From NCBI GenBank assembly GCA_023268635.1, contig JALQUB010000002.1, positions 1 to 64,000 on the forward strand: a stretch of DNA of 64,000 nucleotides. The letters are read 5' to 3'. The DNA is from Pseudomonadales bacterium. GTDB taxonomy: Bacteria; Pseudomonadota; Gammaproteobacteria; Pseudomonadales; Pseudohongiellaceae. The translations under genes were made by a program, and so were the position numbers. Positions 9,659 to 18,771 of the stretch are shown piece by piece; positions within the stretch are counted from its first letter, which is position 1, and every line of letters starts with the position of its first letter. Below the pieces are notes generated by a model that saw only the letters and a list, made by a program, of their open reading frames with translations, was not told the origin of the DNA and did no database searches.

Positions 9659-10243
9659 TTAGTCGAAATCTCGAAGGAGAGACTCACGGATCGAATCTGG
9701 CACAGGATCTACGACACATTGATAATTAATGTGCTCGCAACGAACAACCCATTTGGCGCCTGCCTTTGCCGAGGCAATCATGTCGTCGTCGAATTCGAAG
9801 CGTAAGAAGTGCACGGAGGAAGTCTTTTCCTCAGTCGATCGTTCTAGATCTTCGTTCGCGATGGGGTATACCGGGTCGAAGCCATTTATTTGAATAGAAA
9901 TTTGTTCTTCGATGCCAATGAGCTGGCTCAGGCGTTCACGACGTTCTTCCTCGTTGGGGTATTCGATCATGAAGGTCACCTTCAAGTTCTTACCATCTGG
10001 AATGAGGGGGTTGTAAGCTTCCAGTTCTTCCAATAATTCGGGCTCTTTGCTGATTTTTTCGGCGCGAATAAGTTCTAGGACCTGGTAGCGCATGACCATG
10101 TAGTCTTCGAAATGCAACGAAGCATTGTCGCCTAGAGGGAGCCGCCGTGTCTTCTTGTGCTCCATCATCGCCTGCCTGATCGCAGGGCGTTGAGTGTTGT
10201 ATTCCTCGATGGAGAGGAGATCACTCAGTGTGATTTTCTTCAT
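9659..10243 (-). CDS. DUF3501 family protein
   Basis: 194 residues, soluble, acidic, no signal peptide or membrane helix. The N-terminus MKKITLSDLLSIEEYNTQRP, followed by HKKTRRLPLGDNASLHFED and MRYQVLELIRAEKI, matches what I recall of DUF3501. Genes of this family are usually found beside rubrerythrin and a CCG-type Fe-S protein, exactly the context here. It lies 44 bases downstream of the Fe-S protein and is the last gene of the putative operon. Function unknown; a role in peroxide or metal stress is inferred only from neighbours. Confidence 0.85.
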   Translation of the reverse strand: MKKITLSDLLSIEEYNTQRPAIRQAMMEHKKTRRLPLGDNASLHFEDYMVMRYQVLELIRAEKISKEPELLEELEAYNPLIPDGKNLKVTFMIEYPNEEERRERLSQLIGIEEQISIQINGFDPVYPIANEDLERSTEEKTSSVHFLRFEFDDDMIASAKAGAKWVVRCEHINYQCVVDPVPDSIRESLLRDFD

Positions 10244-10287
10244 GATTTACCTGTTAATTCTCAAACTGCTAAAGAGTGATGCAATGA

Positions 10288-11649
10288 CTAGATGCCATAG
10301 GCGAGACACAGCAGATCAATCGGGTGAATCGCTTCTTGGCTATTTGCATTATTTTTCTTTAAATTATTTTCAATATGACGACCTGCGATCGGGCAGTCAC
10401 TACCATAGTGATCCGGTGCCTGCTGCTCAATCTGTTTCACGATTGGGCGCGCTATTTTATTCGCAAATTCGAGAGTTTCCGACTTCACGCCATAGGTTCC
10501 GTCGTGTCCAGAGCAGCGCTCGATATTCTTCACCATGGTGTCCTGAATCAGCTCGAGAATCAGCTTGGTTTTAGGGCCGATATTCTGAACACGCTGGTGA
10601 CAGGCGACGTGATAGCTCACGTTACCCAATGACTGTTTGAAGTCGAGGCTCAAGCGACCTTCCTTGTGTAGCTTGTGTAGGTATTCGAAAGGATCATAGA
10701 ACGCCTTGGCTACAGCTTGGACCTGTTCATTGTCAGGAAACATGAGTGGGAGTTCTTGTTTGAACATCAGCACGCATGAAGGGACGGCGGCGACAATCAC
10801 GTTGCCAGCCTTCACGGTCTCATAGAGCGCTGGGATGTTTTGCTGCATGAGTTTTTCAACGGTTTTTAAATCGCCGAGTTCGAGTTTTGGCATGCCGCAA
10901 CAGTGCTCGCGGGCGGCGAGGTCGACGCCTACGCCATTGTGCTCTAACACTTTGATGACGCTGTCGGCGATTGAGGGTTCGTTGTAGTTGCAGTAGCAAG
11001 TTGTGAACAGCGTGACTCGTTCGTGAGCTGAGTTTGTCGTGCTCTTGTTCACTTTATTGGGGTCGAAAATGAGTGCTCCGTGTGTCTTACGCGAAGTTTT
11101 TCGTTGGTAAGGTGGTAGTTTTGCATCCTTGTGGATGCCAATGGTCTTGTCGAGCACGGCACGAATCGGTGGTGTTTTATTGCCGATATTGACGAGCGTA
11201 TTCACTATAGGCTTCGACGCAATTTTACCGATCATGTCTGTGCTAGTGATTATGTTGTCGCGGAATTTGGTGTCACCCTTTTTGAAATTTACGGCTTTAG
11301 CACGCAGCATCACGTGAGGGAAATCGAGATTCCATGCATGAGGCGGCACGTAAGGGCATTTCGTCAGATAGCATAAATCACAGAGATAGCATTGCTCGAC
11401 CACTTTGTTGTAGTCGGCGACGTCGATGCCATCGACTTCCATTGTTGGACTTTCGTCGACGAGATCGAAGAGTGTTGGGAACGCATTGCATAGACTCACG
11501 CAACGTCGACAGCCATGACAGATATCATAGACGCGCTCTAATTCTTTATTGAGGTCGTCCTCATCCCAGAATTTGGGATCGTTTTGATTGAGTGGGTGAC
11601 GAGTTGGCGCATCCAATCCGCCTTCTTTGCCGTCAGGTGTCATAGTCAA
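10288..11649 (-). CDS. GlpC/heterodisulfide-reductase-like Fe-S oxidoreductase
   Basis: 453-residue soluble protein. N-terminal ferredoxin-type domain with two [4Fe-4S] motifs: CHGCRRCVSLC (about residue 43) and CYLCDLCYLTKCP (about residue 87). Then come two cysteine-rich CCG-type domains, the first ending EHCCGMP (about residue 247) and the second built on CHQRV and ERCSGHDG. In the second domain the usual CC pair is a single Cys. Proteins of this build pass electrons to or from quinones or thiols, as in GlpC and HdrD. Here, next to rubrerythrin and DUF3501, it may supply electrons for peroxide reduction; that is inference. It sits 82 bases downstream of rubrerythrin with a strong hairpin between them. 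Confidence 0.88.
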   Translation of the reverse strand: MTMTPDGKEGGLDAPTRHPLNQNDPKFWDEDDLNKELERVYDICHGCRRCVSLCNAFPTLFDLVDESPTMEVDGIDVADYNKVVEQCYLCDLCYLTKCPYVPPHAWNLDFPHVMLRAKAVNFKKGDTKFRDNIITSTDMIGKIASKPIVNTLVNIGNKTPPIRAVLDKTIGIHKDAKLPPYQRKTSRKTHGALIFDPNKVNKSTTNSAHERVTLFTTCYCNYNEPSIADSVIKVLEHNGVGVDLAAREHCCGMPKLELGDLKTVEKLMQQNIPALYETVKAGNVIVAAVPSCVLMFKQELPLMFPDNEQVQAVAKAFYDPFEYLHKLHKEGRLSLDFKQSLGNVSYHVACHQRVQNIGPKTKLILELIQDTMVKNIERCSGHDGTYGVKSETLEFANKIARPIVKQIEQQAPDHYGSDCPIAGRHIENNLKKNNANSQEAIHPIDLLCLAYGI

Positions 11650-11686
11650 TCTCCAAGTGAGCGGGTTTTACGATTCTTAGCTAAGT

Positions 11687-11718
11687 TTGCCGATCCCTCG
11701 GGCCCGAAGGATCGGCAA
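11687..11718 (-). terminator. intercistronic hairpin after rubrerythrin
   Basis: TTGCCGATCC at 11687-11696 pairs perfectly with GGATCGGCAA at 11709-11718, and the 12-base centre is itself GC-rich and partly self-complementary. There is no T-run on the minus strand. It may stabilise the rubrerythrin mRNA end or partly reduce read-through into the Fe-S gene rather than terminate fully. Confidence 0.6.
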
Positions 11719-11731
11719 GCCGCTTGCTAGG

Positions 11732-12151
11732 TTAGTCGTCGAGCGAATCGAGGGCTTTCTGGAAGCGGTTTGCATGTGAGCGCTCAGCTTTTGCTAGAGT
11801 CTCCATCCAATCAGCGATTTCGTCAAAGCCTTCATCGCGCGCATCTTTCGCCATGCCTGGGTACATGTCAGTGTACTCATGCGTCTCACCGGCAACAGCG
11901 GATTTAAGATTGGCTTCTGTGCCACCGATTGGCATGCCGGTTGCTGGGTCGCCAACTTCTTCAAGGTATTCGAGGTGGCCATGGGCGTGACCGGTCTCAC
12001 CTTCGGCAGTCGAACGGAAGAGGGCTGAAACATCGTTGTAGCCTTCTACGTCGGCTTTTTGGGCGAAGTAGAGGTAGCGACGGTTAGCTTGAGACTCGCC
12101 TGCGAAAGCAGCCTTCAAGTTTTCTTCGGTCTTTGAACCTTTCAATGACAT
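11732..12151 (-). CDS. rubrerythrin-type diiron protein (no rubredoxin domain)
   Basis: 139-residue ferritin-like four-helix protein. The diiron ligands are in [12 protein letters not shown] (Glu19), GETGHAHGH (about residue 52), [11 protein letters not shown] and AERSHANRF. Classical rubrerythrin carries a C-terminal rubredoxin domain with two CxxC pairs; this protein has no cysteine at all and ends after the helical bundle. It would need an outside electron donor, for which the downstream Fe-S protein is the obvious candidate. The start has a good AAGGAG site. The family reduces peroxide, and the gene is divergent from oxyR. Confidence 0.93.
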   Translation of the reverse strand: MSLKGSKTEENLKAAFAGESQANRRYLYFAQKADVEGYNDVSALFRSTAEGETGHAHGHLEYLEEVGDPATGMPIGGTEANLKSAVAGETHEYTDMYPGMAKDARDEGFDEIADWMETLAKAERSHANRFQKALDSLDD

Positions 12152-12333
12152 GATGTATCTCCTTGTTTCATTTGCAAATAAAGCGGGTGTAGCAGCGCTA
12201 GTTAAGACTAACGGTTAAACGCGTCGGTAGAATGACCAAAGCATCTAGTAGGTGAGTCTATGGGATGCGCAGTAAACACTCAAATTGAATTTATTGGATG
12301 CCATTATCGCTTTTTTCGATTACTATTTTGATC

Positions 12334-13245
12334 ATGACGCCTTCGTTTAAACAGCTGAAATACCTCTGTGCCGTGGCCGAGCATAAACACTTCACCAAGG
12401 CGGCGGATGCGTGTTTTGTCACGCAATCGACGCTCAGTGCAGCGATTGCGGAGCTCGAATCTCAGCTCGATGCAAAGGTTTTCGAACGTAATAAAAAAAC
12501 GGTATTAATTACCCCCTTAGGCGAGAAGTTGCTAGCGCAGGCACGAGTGATCCTCGGCGATGTTGAAGATTTCGTGGCGCTGGCCAAGGCACACTCTGAG
12601 CCCCTCTCTGGTGAATTGCGTCTCGGTGTCATCCCGACGATAGGTCCTTTCCTCTTGCCTCCGCTGCTGCGCGGGCTACGCAAAGAATTTCCTCATTTGA
12701 AGCTTTTCTTAAAAGAAGAGTTAAGTGCGCAACTGCACGCTCAGCTGCAACAGGGGCAGCTCGATCTCGTCATCTTGGCATTACCCTTTTCCCTGCCTGA
12801 GATGGAGACGGTGAGCTTATTCAAAGATGAGTTCCTTCTCTGCCTTCCTCCTGGTCATGAATTCGAGAAGCTTAAGAAAGTACAGCAGCAGCAGTTGAGG
12901 GGAGAGAGGTTGTTGCTGCTTGAAGAGGGGCATTGTCTCAGAGATCACGCGCTCGAGGCCTGTCAGCTACAGTCCGAGGTCATGGAAATTGTCTATCAAG
13001 GCAATAGCCTCCATACGCTTGTGCAAATGGTAGCTAACGGTTTGGGAATGACCTTATTGCCTGCCATGTCTCTCGCGGGTGATGTCCTTGGTGATACGGA
13101 GCTGTCCATCAAACATTTCAGCAATGAGCATGTGGATCGCGAGATCGGCATGGCGTGGCGTAAAACAGATCCTCGCCGTGACGATTACCTAATGTTGGCC
13201 GACTATATAAAGTCTCATTTTAGCGTAGAAGGAGTTGAACCCTGA
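12334..13245 (+). CDS. oxyR: LysR-type hydrogen peroxide sensor OxyR
   Basis: LysR regulator of 303 residues from the ATG at 12334; a 12-residue upstream extension is possible but unlike the family. The N-terminal winged HTH is at about residues 3-62. The C-terminal sensor domain has LLLLEEGHC201LRDHALEAC210. The nine-residue spacing of C201 and C210 equals the redox pair C199/C208 of E. coli OxyR, with the same HCLRD context, so peroxide sensing by disulfide formation is very likely. It is divergent from the rubrerythrin operon, an obvious target. The stop lies 40 bases before the next start. Confidence 0.92.
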   Translation: MTPSFKQLKYLCAVAEHKHFTKAADACFVTQSTLSAAIAELESQLDAKVFERNKKTVLITPLGEKLLAQARVILGDVEDFVALAKAHSEPLSGELRLGVIPTIGPFLLPPLLRGLRKEFPHLKLFLKEELSAQLHAQLQQGQLDLVILALPFSLPEMETVSLFKDEFLLCLPPGHEFEKLKKVQQQQLRGERLLLLEEGHCLRDHALEACQLQSEVMEIVYQGNSLHTLVQMVANGLGMTLLPAMSLAGDVLGDTELSIKHFSNEHVDREIGMAWRKTDPRRDDYLMLADYIKSHFSVEGVEP

Positions 13246-13285
13246 GCGTTGCATGCTTCCCAGATTTTGGATCTCGAGGCGGCCT

Positions 13286-14143
13286 ATGAGAGTGCATGCA
13301 GTCTCGGATATCCATGCGGATTACCCGGCAAATCTTAAGTGGGTGATGCAATTAAGTGAGCAGGATTTCCGAGAAGATGTATTGGTTCTGGCGGGAGATA
13401 TCTCCGATGATTTAGCGCTAGTGGAACGGGTGCTCAAGGTCTGTGTCGACCGCTTCGCTGACGTTTTATTTGTGCCTGGGAATCACGATTTCTGGGTTCA
13501 ACGTGGCGAGCATGATTGTTCTCTCGACAAGCATGAAGCGCTGAGATCGCTCTGTCGCGAATGTGATGTCGGGGTGGATTTTTTCTCGAAAGAGCATGTC
13601 CTGTTTGCTCCATTGCTCTCTTGGTATGATTTTTCCTTTGGCTCTATAGATCGTAAATTGCGATTAGGGTGGAGAGACTTTCAAGCCTGTCGATGGCCAG
13701 AGTCGCTCGCTGAACCTCAGGCACTTGCCGATCATTTCCATTCACTCAACGAGCCAATAATCGATCAAGTGCAAATAGCTAGAGCCTCTCTGCAAGAGCG
13801 AGGTGTCGAACCAATTCTGATAAGCTGTTCGCACTTCGTTCCCAATATCGATTTAATGCCAAGTTGGATTCCTGCGAGTAGGCGCAATGTGTATCCTGTC
13901 CTCGGAAGCGCAGCATTGGGGGAGCAAGTAACAGGAATTGCGCCTGATATTCACATTTACGGCCACAGCCACGTCAATCAGGTGCGTAAGGTGGGCAATA
14001 CCTGCTATATCAACAATGCGTTCGCAACGCCGCAGGAGAGTAGGATTGCTGCGAAACAATTGTGCTGTGTTTATGATAATGCTGATCCGGATGTGATTCC
14101 TCGATTGCTAGAAATGTCAGAGAGGGGAGGCTTATGGCGATGA
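13286..14143 (+). CDS. calcineurin-like metallophosphoesterase
   Basis: 285-residue cytoplasmic protein with all motifs of the family: DIH near the N-terminus (residues 8-10), GDISDD, GNHDFW and the terminal GHSH. Substrate unknown; relatives act on nucleotides, phosphoproteins or nucleic acids. The ATG at 13286 follows GAGGCGG and gives the family start MRVHAVSDIH; an upstream in-frame ATG at 13235 overlaps oxyR and adds an unlikely Arg/Cys-rich tail. The stop overlaps the start of the phosphopantetheinyl transferase by ten bases, so the two are probably co-translated. Confidence 0.85.
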   Translation: MRVHAVSDIHADYPANLKWVMQLSEQDFREDVLVLAGDISDDLALVERVLKVCVDRFADVLFVPGNHDFWVQRGEHDCSLDKHEALRSLCRECDVGVDFFSKEHVLFAPLLSWYDFSFGSIDRKLRLGWRDFQACRWPESLAEPQALADHFHSLNEPIIDQVQIARASLQERGVEPILISCSHFVPNIDLMPSWIPASRRNVYPVLGSAALGEQVTGIAPDIHIYGHSHVNQVRKVGNTCYINNAFATPQESRIAAKQLCCVYDNADPDVIPRLLEMSERGGLWR

Positions 14144-14889
14144 GCCCTCAGAATCAGGTCGATGTCTGGGTTCTCGATTGTGCAGGCTTCAAACTCGATG
14201 AGCTTGAGCAACAGGGCTTGATGCGACTGGATACACAGGAGCGTGCTCGCTACGAGCGCTACGAATTAATTCGCAGCAAACGGCAACTTCTCCTATCCCG
14301 CGCGATGCTACGAACGGTGCTGACCCGGTATTTAGGTGCAGATGTGGCAATTCGAATAGCGGAGTACGGCCGACCAGAGCTTGTCCAGTCGAGCCCCTTA
14401 TCTTTCAATCTTTCTCATTCTCGTGACCGCGTCATTGTCGCTGTAAGCTCGCTCGGGCCGGTGGGTGTGGATGTTGAATATGCGGCTCGTCCACGTCGTG
14501 TAGAGCGTTTAATGACGCGCTATTTTTCGAGTCTTGAGCAATCTGCGCTGCTGAGCCTGCCGTCGGAGGAGCGACTAACACGCTTCTATCGGTTGTGGGC
14601 GTTGAAGGAGTCCTATATTAAGGCGCGCGGGCTAGGGCTTGCGATTCCTCTCGGTGACTTTAGCTTCGAATTTGAAGGTGTTGATGAGCGGGAGATCGCT
14701 ATTCGTTTCAGTCGATCGCAAGCTGCGCAGGAGGCTGAGCATTGGAGCTTCTGGGCGGATCAGGTCGCCGGCAAGGATTACGCTTTCGGTCTGGCGTTGA
14801 ACGCCGACGCGAAAGGAGTTCGAGTCTCGGTGCGACACGCCAGTGCAGAGTCGGGCATCGAGTCTTGGGGTGAGCCGGAGATTCTCTAA
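14134..14889 (+). CDS. 4'-phosphopantetheinyl transferase, Sfp type
   Basis: Moves the phosphopantetheine arm of coenzyme A to a Ser of acyl or peptidyl carrier proteins. 251 residues, two pseudo-repeats as in Sfp. Key motifs are SFNLSHS, GVDVEY (Mg-binding Asp/Glu) and WALKESYIKARGLG (catalytic Glu and Lys). No polyketide or non-ribosomal peptide genes lie in the window, so the target carrier protein is elsewhere. It may serve fatty acid synthesis or a lysine-type pathway. Coupled to the metallophosphoesterase; the stop overlaps the convergent corB end by four bases. Confidence 0.92.
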   Translation: MAMSPQNQVDVWVLDCAGFKLDELEQQGLMRLDTQERARYERYELIRSKRQLLLSRAMLRTVLTRYLGADVAIRIAEYGRPELVQSSPLSFNLSHSRDRVIVAVSSLGPVGVDVEYAARPRRVERLMTRYFSSLEQSALLSLPSEERLTRFYRLWALKESYIKARGLGLAIPLGDFSFEFEGVDEREIAIRFSRSQAAQEAEHWSFWADQVAGKDYAFGLALNADAKGVRVSVRHASAESGIESWGEPEIL

Positions 14890-16184
14890 CCGTCGGAGTC
14901 GAGTTCTTCTAAGATTGCATCCGTTGGGCGCCACATCCTCACCGTACGAATAACATTATCTTTCACTTGTACGATCTCGGCGAAATAGCCATCTAGGTTG
15001 ATGCAGACCGATGAGTCGGGAATTGACTCCAAGGCTTCTGTGAGTAGGCCGTTGAGTGTTTTTGCGCCACTGCTGTCAAGTTCCCAGGCGAGCACGCGAT
15101 TGATGTCACGAACACTGGCAGAACCATCTATTAAGAAACTGCCATCGTCTTGCGGATGGATGTCTTTGCTGCTCGCTGCGAGGTCGGTAGTAAATTCACC
15201 GACGATTTCTTCGAGGATGTCCTCCAGGGTGATGATCCCCTTTACCGCGCCATACTCATCAACCACTACCGCCATGCGTTCCTTTTTCTTTTGAAAATTG
15301 AACAGCTGCGTGTGCAACGGAGTGCTCTCTGGAATGTAATAAGGCTCGGCGGTTTCGCGAATGAGGGCGGACTTATTCAGCTCTTCTATGCCGATAAGCT
15401 TGCCCGTGCTGCGCAGATGAAGAATGCCGACGATGTTGTCGATGTCGTGCTTGTAAACGGGCAATCGGGTGTGCTGCGCGCTGCTGATTTGCAGGAGAAT
15501 GTCGTCGAGATCATCTTCGATATCGATGCCGATTAGCTCGTGGCGCGGCACGAGGATGTCGTCTACTGTTACGCGTTCGAGGTCGAGGATATTCAATAAC
15601 ATGCCATGGCGTCGGCGCGGGATACGTCCCCCTGATTCATGAACGACGGTCCGTAGTTCTTCGTGGGAGAGTTGATCTTGTTGGTCATTCCCCTCGGCTT
15701 TGAAGCCTAATAGTCTTACGAGAGTGTTAGAGACGACGTTCACTATCCAGACGACTGGGTAGAGTAATTTCAGCAACAGGGCTAAGAGGAGGCTCGATGG
15801 ATAAGCAATTTTTTCCGGATACAAGGCCGCGATGGTTTTTGGCGTCACTTCCGCAAAAATGAGCACCACCAGAGTGAGCGCAACGGCAGTGATGATTGGC
15901 GATGGATTTCCGAAAAAGGCTATGGCGATCGACGTCGCGATCGATGCGGCGAGGAAATTAACGAAGTTATTGCCGATCAGGATAACGCCGATGAGTTTGT
16001 CCGGCGCTTCTAACAGCTTGCTCGCGCGTTTGGCGCCGGCATGATTAGAGCGGACAAGATGTCGGAGGCGATAGCGATTCAAGCTCATCATGCCAGTCTC
16101 GGACGATGAGAAGTAGGCTGATGCAATGATTAGCGCCACGAAGGACAGTATTAGGGGCGCGAGGGAGCTTTCGTCTTGACTCAT
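14886..16184 (-). CDS. corB: CorB/HlyC-CorC family membrane protein (DUF21-CBS-CorC domains)
   Basis: 432 residues. The N-terminal DUF21 domain has four membrane segments (first LILSFVALIIASAYFSSSETG, the family start). A pair of CBS domains follows (about residues 205-330; LVPRHELIGIDIEDD and VVVDEYGAVKGIITLEDILEEIVGE). The C-terminal CorC_HlyC domain is last (about 345-425). The family is linked to Mg/Co efflux and Mg homeostasis. It is followed on the same strand by a cytochrome-assembly-like gene upstream of ffh; the order corB-ypjD next to ffh is the one known from E. coli, which supports the name. Confidence 0.9.
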   Translation of the reverse strand: MSQDESSLAPLILSFVALIIASAYFSSSETGMMSLNRYRLRHLVRSNHAGAKRASKLLEAPDKLIGVILIGNNFVNFLAASIATSIAIAFFGNPSPIITAVALTLVVLIFAEVTPKTIAALYPEKIAYPSSLLLALLLKLLYPVVWIVNVVSNTLVRLLGFKAEGNDQQDQLSHEELRTVVHESGGRIPRRRHGMLLNILDLERVTVDDILVPRHELIGIDIEDDLDDILLQISSAQHTRLPVYKHDIDNIVGILHLRSTGKLIGIEELNKSALIRETAEPYYIPESTPLHTQLFNFQKKKERMAVVVDEYGAVKGIITLEDILEEIVGEFTTDLAASSKDIHPQDDGSFLIDGSASVRDINRVLAWELDSSGAKTLNGLLTEALESIPDSSVCINLDGYFAEIVQVKDNVIRTVRMWRPTDAILEELDSDG

Positions 16185-16208
16185 CGTAGGCAGTACCCTG
16201 TTGTTTCT

Positions 16209-16997
16209 TTAAGCAATGAGGTATTCCAACGCGAATTTCGAACCATAGAAACCCAATATAAGCAGTGCGAAACCGCTGAGCGTGAAGCGAATCGCCGTCG
16301 TCCCACGCCAGCCGAGTCGGCTACGCCCCCAGAGCAATGCGGCAAATACACACCAAGCAAGCAGTGAGAAAAATGTCTTGTGGATGATGCCATGGATTCC
16401 CCAAATATTATCGATGAAGAGGAATCCAGCAATGATCGCTGCGCTTAATAGAAATTGTCCTGTCCAAATTAGCTCGAACAGCAATGACTCCATGTCCTGA
16501 AGTGGGGGGAGTTTGCTTAGTAGGCCGCCGGGGTGATGATGCTTGAGCTGCTTATTCTGATAGGCGAGTAACACCGCCTGCAGTGCAGCGATGGTGATCA
16601 CACTGTATGCGAGGATCGATAACAGCACATGGCTGGCAGAGCCACCTTCGAGATGAGTCGCTGGATATTGGCTATCAATGAGTAGTGAGCTGATTATCGT
16701 CAGTATGCCGAGCGGGAACAGGGCCAGGAGCAAATTGTCTAAGGGTTTGCGCAAGGCGCTAAGAATAACTAGTGCAGAGATAACGGCACTGATCAGGGTG
16801 CTAATTTCGACTAGGCCGAAATGCAAACCATCGGGGCCTGTGAAGACTGCAATCGCGCTGATAGCGTGTGCGATGACAGCAATTATCCCGCAGGCGAGCA
16901 TGATGTTGCGCTGGCCATGCTTTCGCAATCTCGCTACTTGTAGAGCGATACTGACGCTGTAAAAAGCTATCGCAATCAAGCCTGCCATTAGTTGCAT
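16209..16997 (-). CDS. ypjD: YpjD, CcsA/CcmC-like inner membrane protein
   Basis: 262 residues with about eight hydrophobic helices and the cytochrome c assembly (CcsA/CcmC/CcmF) signature. This includes a conserved His in SHVLLSILAYS and a second in WGIHGIIHKTFFSLLAW. The family handles haem in cytochrome c maturation, but YpjD itself has no proven haem role. It is divergent from ffh and lies 24 bases upstream of corB, likely co-transcribed with it. Confidence 0.88.
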   Translation of the reverse strand: MQLMAGLIAIAFYSVSIALQVARLRKHGQRNIMLACGIIAVIAHAISAIAVFTGPDGLHFGLVEISTLISAVISALVILSALRKPLDNLLLALFPLGILTIISSLLIDSQYPATHLEGGSASHVLLSILAYSVITIAALQAVLLAYQNKQLKHHHPGGLLSKLPPLQDMESLLFELIWTGQFLLSAAIIAGFLFIDNIWGIHGIIHKTFFSLLAWCVFAALLWGRSRLGWRGTTAIRFTLSGFALLILGFYGSKFALEYLIA

Positions 16998-17112
16998 GGA
17001 ACTCTCGTTGTTTTCTTGTGGTTATTGATTCGAATGGTGATAGTGAAAGTGTCGCACAAGTACCGTAGGCGTTGAAGCTATTTCTAGACGTCAATTTCGT
17101 TAAATTTTACGC

Positions 17113-17118
17113 TATACT
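17113..17118 (+). promoter_or_regulatory. probable -10 element of the ffh promoter
   Basis: TATACT at 17113-17118 lies 87 bases before the ffh start, in the divergent ypjD-ffh gap (16998-17204). No convincing -35 was found at the right distance. Confidence 0.35.
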
Positions 17119-17204
17119 CTCCGCCTCGTTCGAGCGGAGCTCGACAAGACTCATGGCCGATTGGAAGTTGCTTCCGGCCTTAGCCAAATCAGGTGGTAAT
17201 TTAG

Positions 17205-18605
17205 GTGTTCGATACCCTCAGTGAAAGACTCTCCGGTACCTTCCGAAAATTAACCGGCAAGGCGGTACTGTCTGAAGAAAATATTCAAGAAGCCCTGCGC
17301 GAGGTGCGTCGAGCGCTACTCGAAGCAGATGTCGCTCTCGCGGTAGTCAAGGATTTCACCGATCGTGTTAGCTTGCGTGCCGTCGGACAGGAAGTGTCCA
17401 AGAGTCTGAGCCCCGGCCAAGCCTTTATCAAAATAGTACAGGCCGAACTTGAAGCTGTGATGGGCAAGGCGAATGCCGAGCTAGACCTGAAAGCAGCGCC
17501 GCCGGCGGTCATTCTAATGGCGGGTTTACAGGGTGCAGGTAAGACGACCACGGTCGGCAAACTGTCTCGCTATCTTAAGCAAACCGTCAAAAAGTCAGTC
17601 ATGGTGGTTAGTGCCGACGTCTATCGTCCGGCGGCTATTCAGCAGCTCAAAACTTTAGCGAGTGAAGTGGAAGTCGAATTTTTCGACAGCAATGAGTCTC
17701 AACGGCCTAGCGATATTGCTGCGGCGGCATTGGCCGAGGCGAAGCGCAAATTCATAGATGTGTTGATCGTCGACACAGCTGGTCGCCTCGCTGTCGATGC
17801 CGAGATGATGGCTGAAATCGGGGATCTGCATGCGCAATTAAAGCCAATTGAGACCCTCTTCGTCGTCGATGCTATGACTGGTCAAGATGCGGCAACAACC
17901 GCAAAGGCATTCAATGATGCTTTGCCGCTCACCGGTGTCATCCTCACGAAGGCGGACGGTGACGCACGTGGTGGTGCCGCGCTATCGGTACGACACATTA
18001 CCGGCAAACCAATCAAATTTATCGGTATGGGTGAGAAGAGCGACGCGTTGGAGCCGTTCTACCCAGATCGAATCGCCTCGCGCATTCTTGGTATGGGAGA
18101 CGTTCTCTCTCTTATCGAAGAGGCCGAGCGGAAGGTCGATAAGGCGCAAGCCGAGAAACTTGCTGCCAAAATTAAGAAGGGCAAAGGTTTCGACCTTGAA
18201 GACTTCCGCGAGCAACTCAAGCAAATGCAGAATATGGGGGGTGTGGCGAGCATCATGGATAAAATGCCGGGTATGGGGGCGTTGCCACCCGGAGCGGCTA
18301 GCATGGTCGATGACTCGAAATTCCGCCGCATGGAGGCCATTATTAATTCGATGACTCCTCGAGAACGCCGCAATCCCGATGCCTTGAATGGCTCGCGTAA
18401 GCGTCGCATTACCCAGGGTTCGGGTACTCAAATTCAGGACCTTAACCAGCTTCTGAAGCAGCACAAGCAGATGCAGAAAATGATGAAGAAGATGAAGGGT
18501 GGCAAGATGGCGAACATGTTGCGCGGGCTAGGCGGAATGCGTGGACCAGGCGGCATGGGCGGACCTGGCGGCTTCCCTGGTGGAGGCATGCCGCCGCGCT
18601 TCTAA
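17205..18605 (+). CDS. ffh: signal recognition particle protein
   Basis: SRP GTPase that binds 4.5S RNA and signal sequences and targets nascent membrane proteins to FtsY. 466 residues. The N domain begins MFDTLSERLSGTF. The G domain has GLQGAGKTTT (P-loop, about residue 108), DTAGR and TKADGDARGGAA. The C-terminal M domain is Met- and Gly-rich (MQKMMKKMKGG, then a GG-MGGPGG tail), as in the family. It starts with GTG at 17205 behind AGGTGG. Downstream lies the rpsP operon, 166 bases away with its own promoter. Confidence 0.98.
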   Translation: MFDTLSERLSGTFRKLTGKAVLSEENIQEALREVRRALLEADVALAVVKDFTDRVSLRAVGQEVSKSLSPGQAFIKIVQAELEAVMGKANAELDLKAAPPAVILMAGLQGAGKTTTVGKLSRYLKQTVKKSVMVVSADVYRPAAIQQLKTLASEVEVEFFDSNESQRPSDIAAAALAEAKRKFIDVLIVDTAGRLAVDAEMMAEIGDLHAQLKPIETLFVVDAMTGQDAATTAKAFNDALPLTGVILTKADGDARGGAALSVRHITGKPIKFIGMGEKSDALEPFYPDRIASRILGMGDVLSLIEEAERKVDKAQAEKLAAKIKKGKGFDLEDFREQLKQMQNMGGVASIMDKMPGMGALPPGAASMVDDSKFRRMEAIINSMTPRERRNPDALNGSRKRRITQGSGTQIQDLNQLLKQHKQMQKMMKKMKGGKMANMLRGLGGMRGPGGMGGPGGFPGGGMPPRF

Positions 18606-18611
18606 ATCCGC

Positions 18612-18640
18612 TTCCAATCCCCCTGCAATTAACATAGAAT
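18612..18640 (+). promoter_or_regulatory. candidate promoter of the rpsP-rimM-trmD-rplS operon
   Basis: TTCCAA at 18612-18617 and TAGAAT at 18635-18640, exactly 17 bases apart, just after the ffh stop. This would leave a leader of about 125 bases before rpsP; no known leader structure was recognised in it. Confidence 0.4.
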
Positions 18641-18771
18641 ACCCGCCCTTTTATCCAGGCAGGATAATTCGTGCGCCGGTTACGGCGAATATCGCATGAT
18701 TAGCAGCGCGAATATTTGGATAACTAACTGTTTTAATAGAATTTTGCTACGTAAATTAACAGGAATTAAGT

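Noticed and set aside
12306..12320. ATCG-N7-CGAT dyad upstream of oxyR as an OxyR operator
   Set aside because: The spacing matches one half of the OxyR tetramer site, but the outer ATAG/CTAT elements do not fit and the core bases differ.
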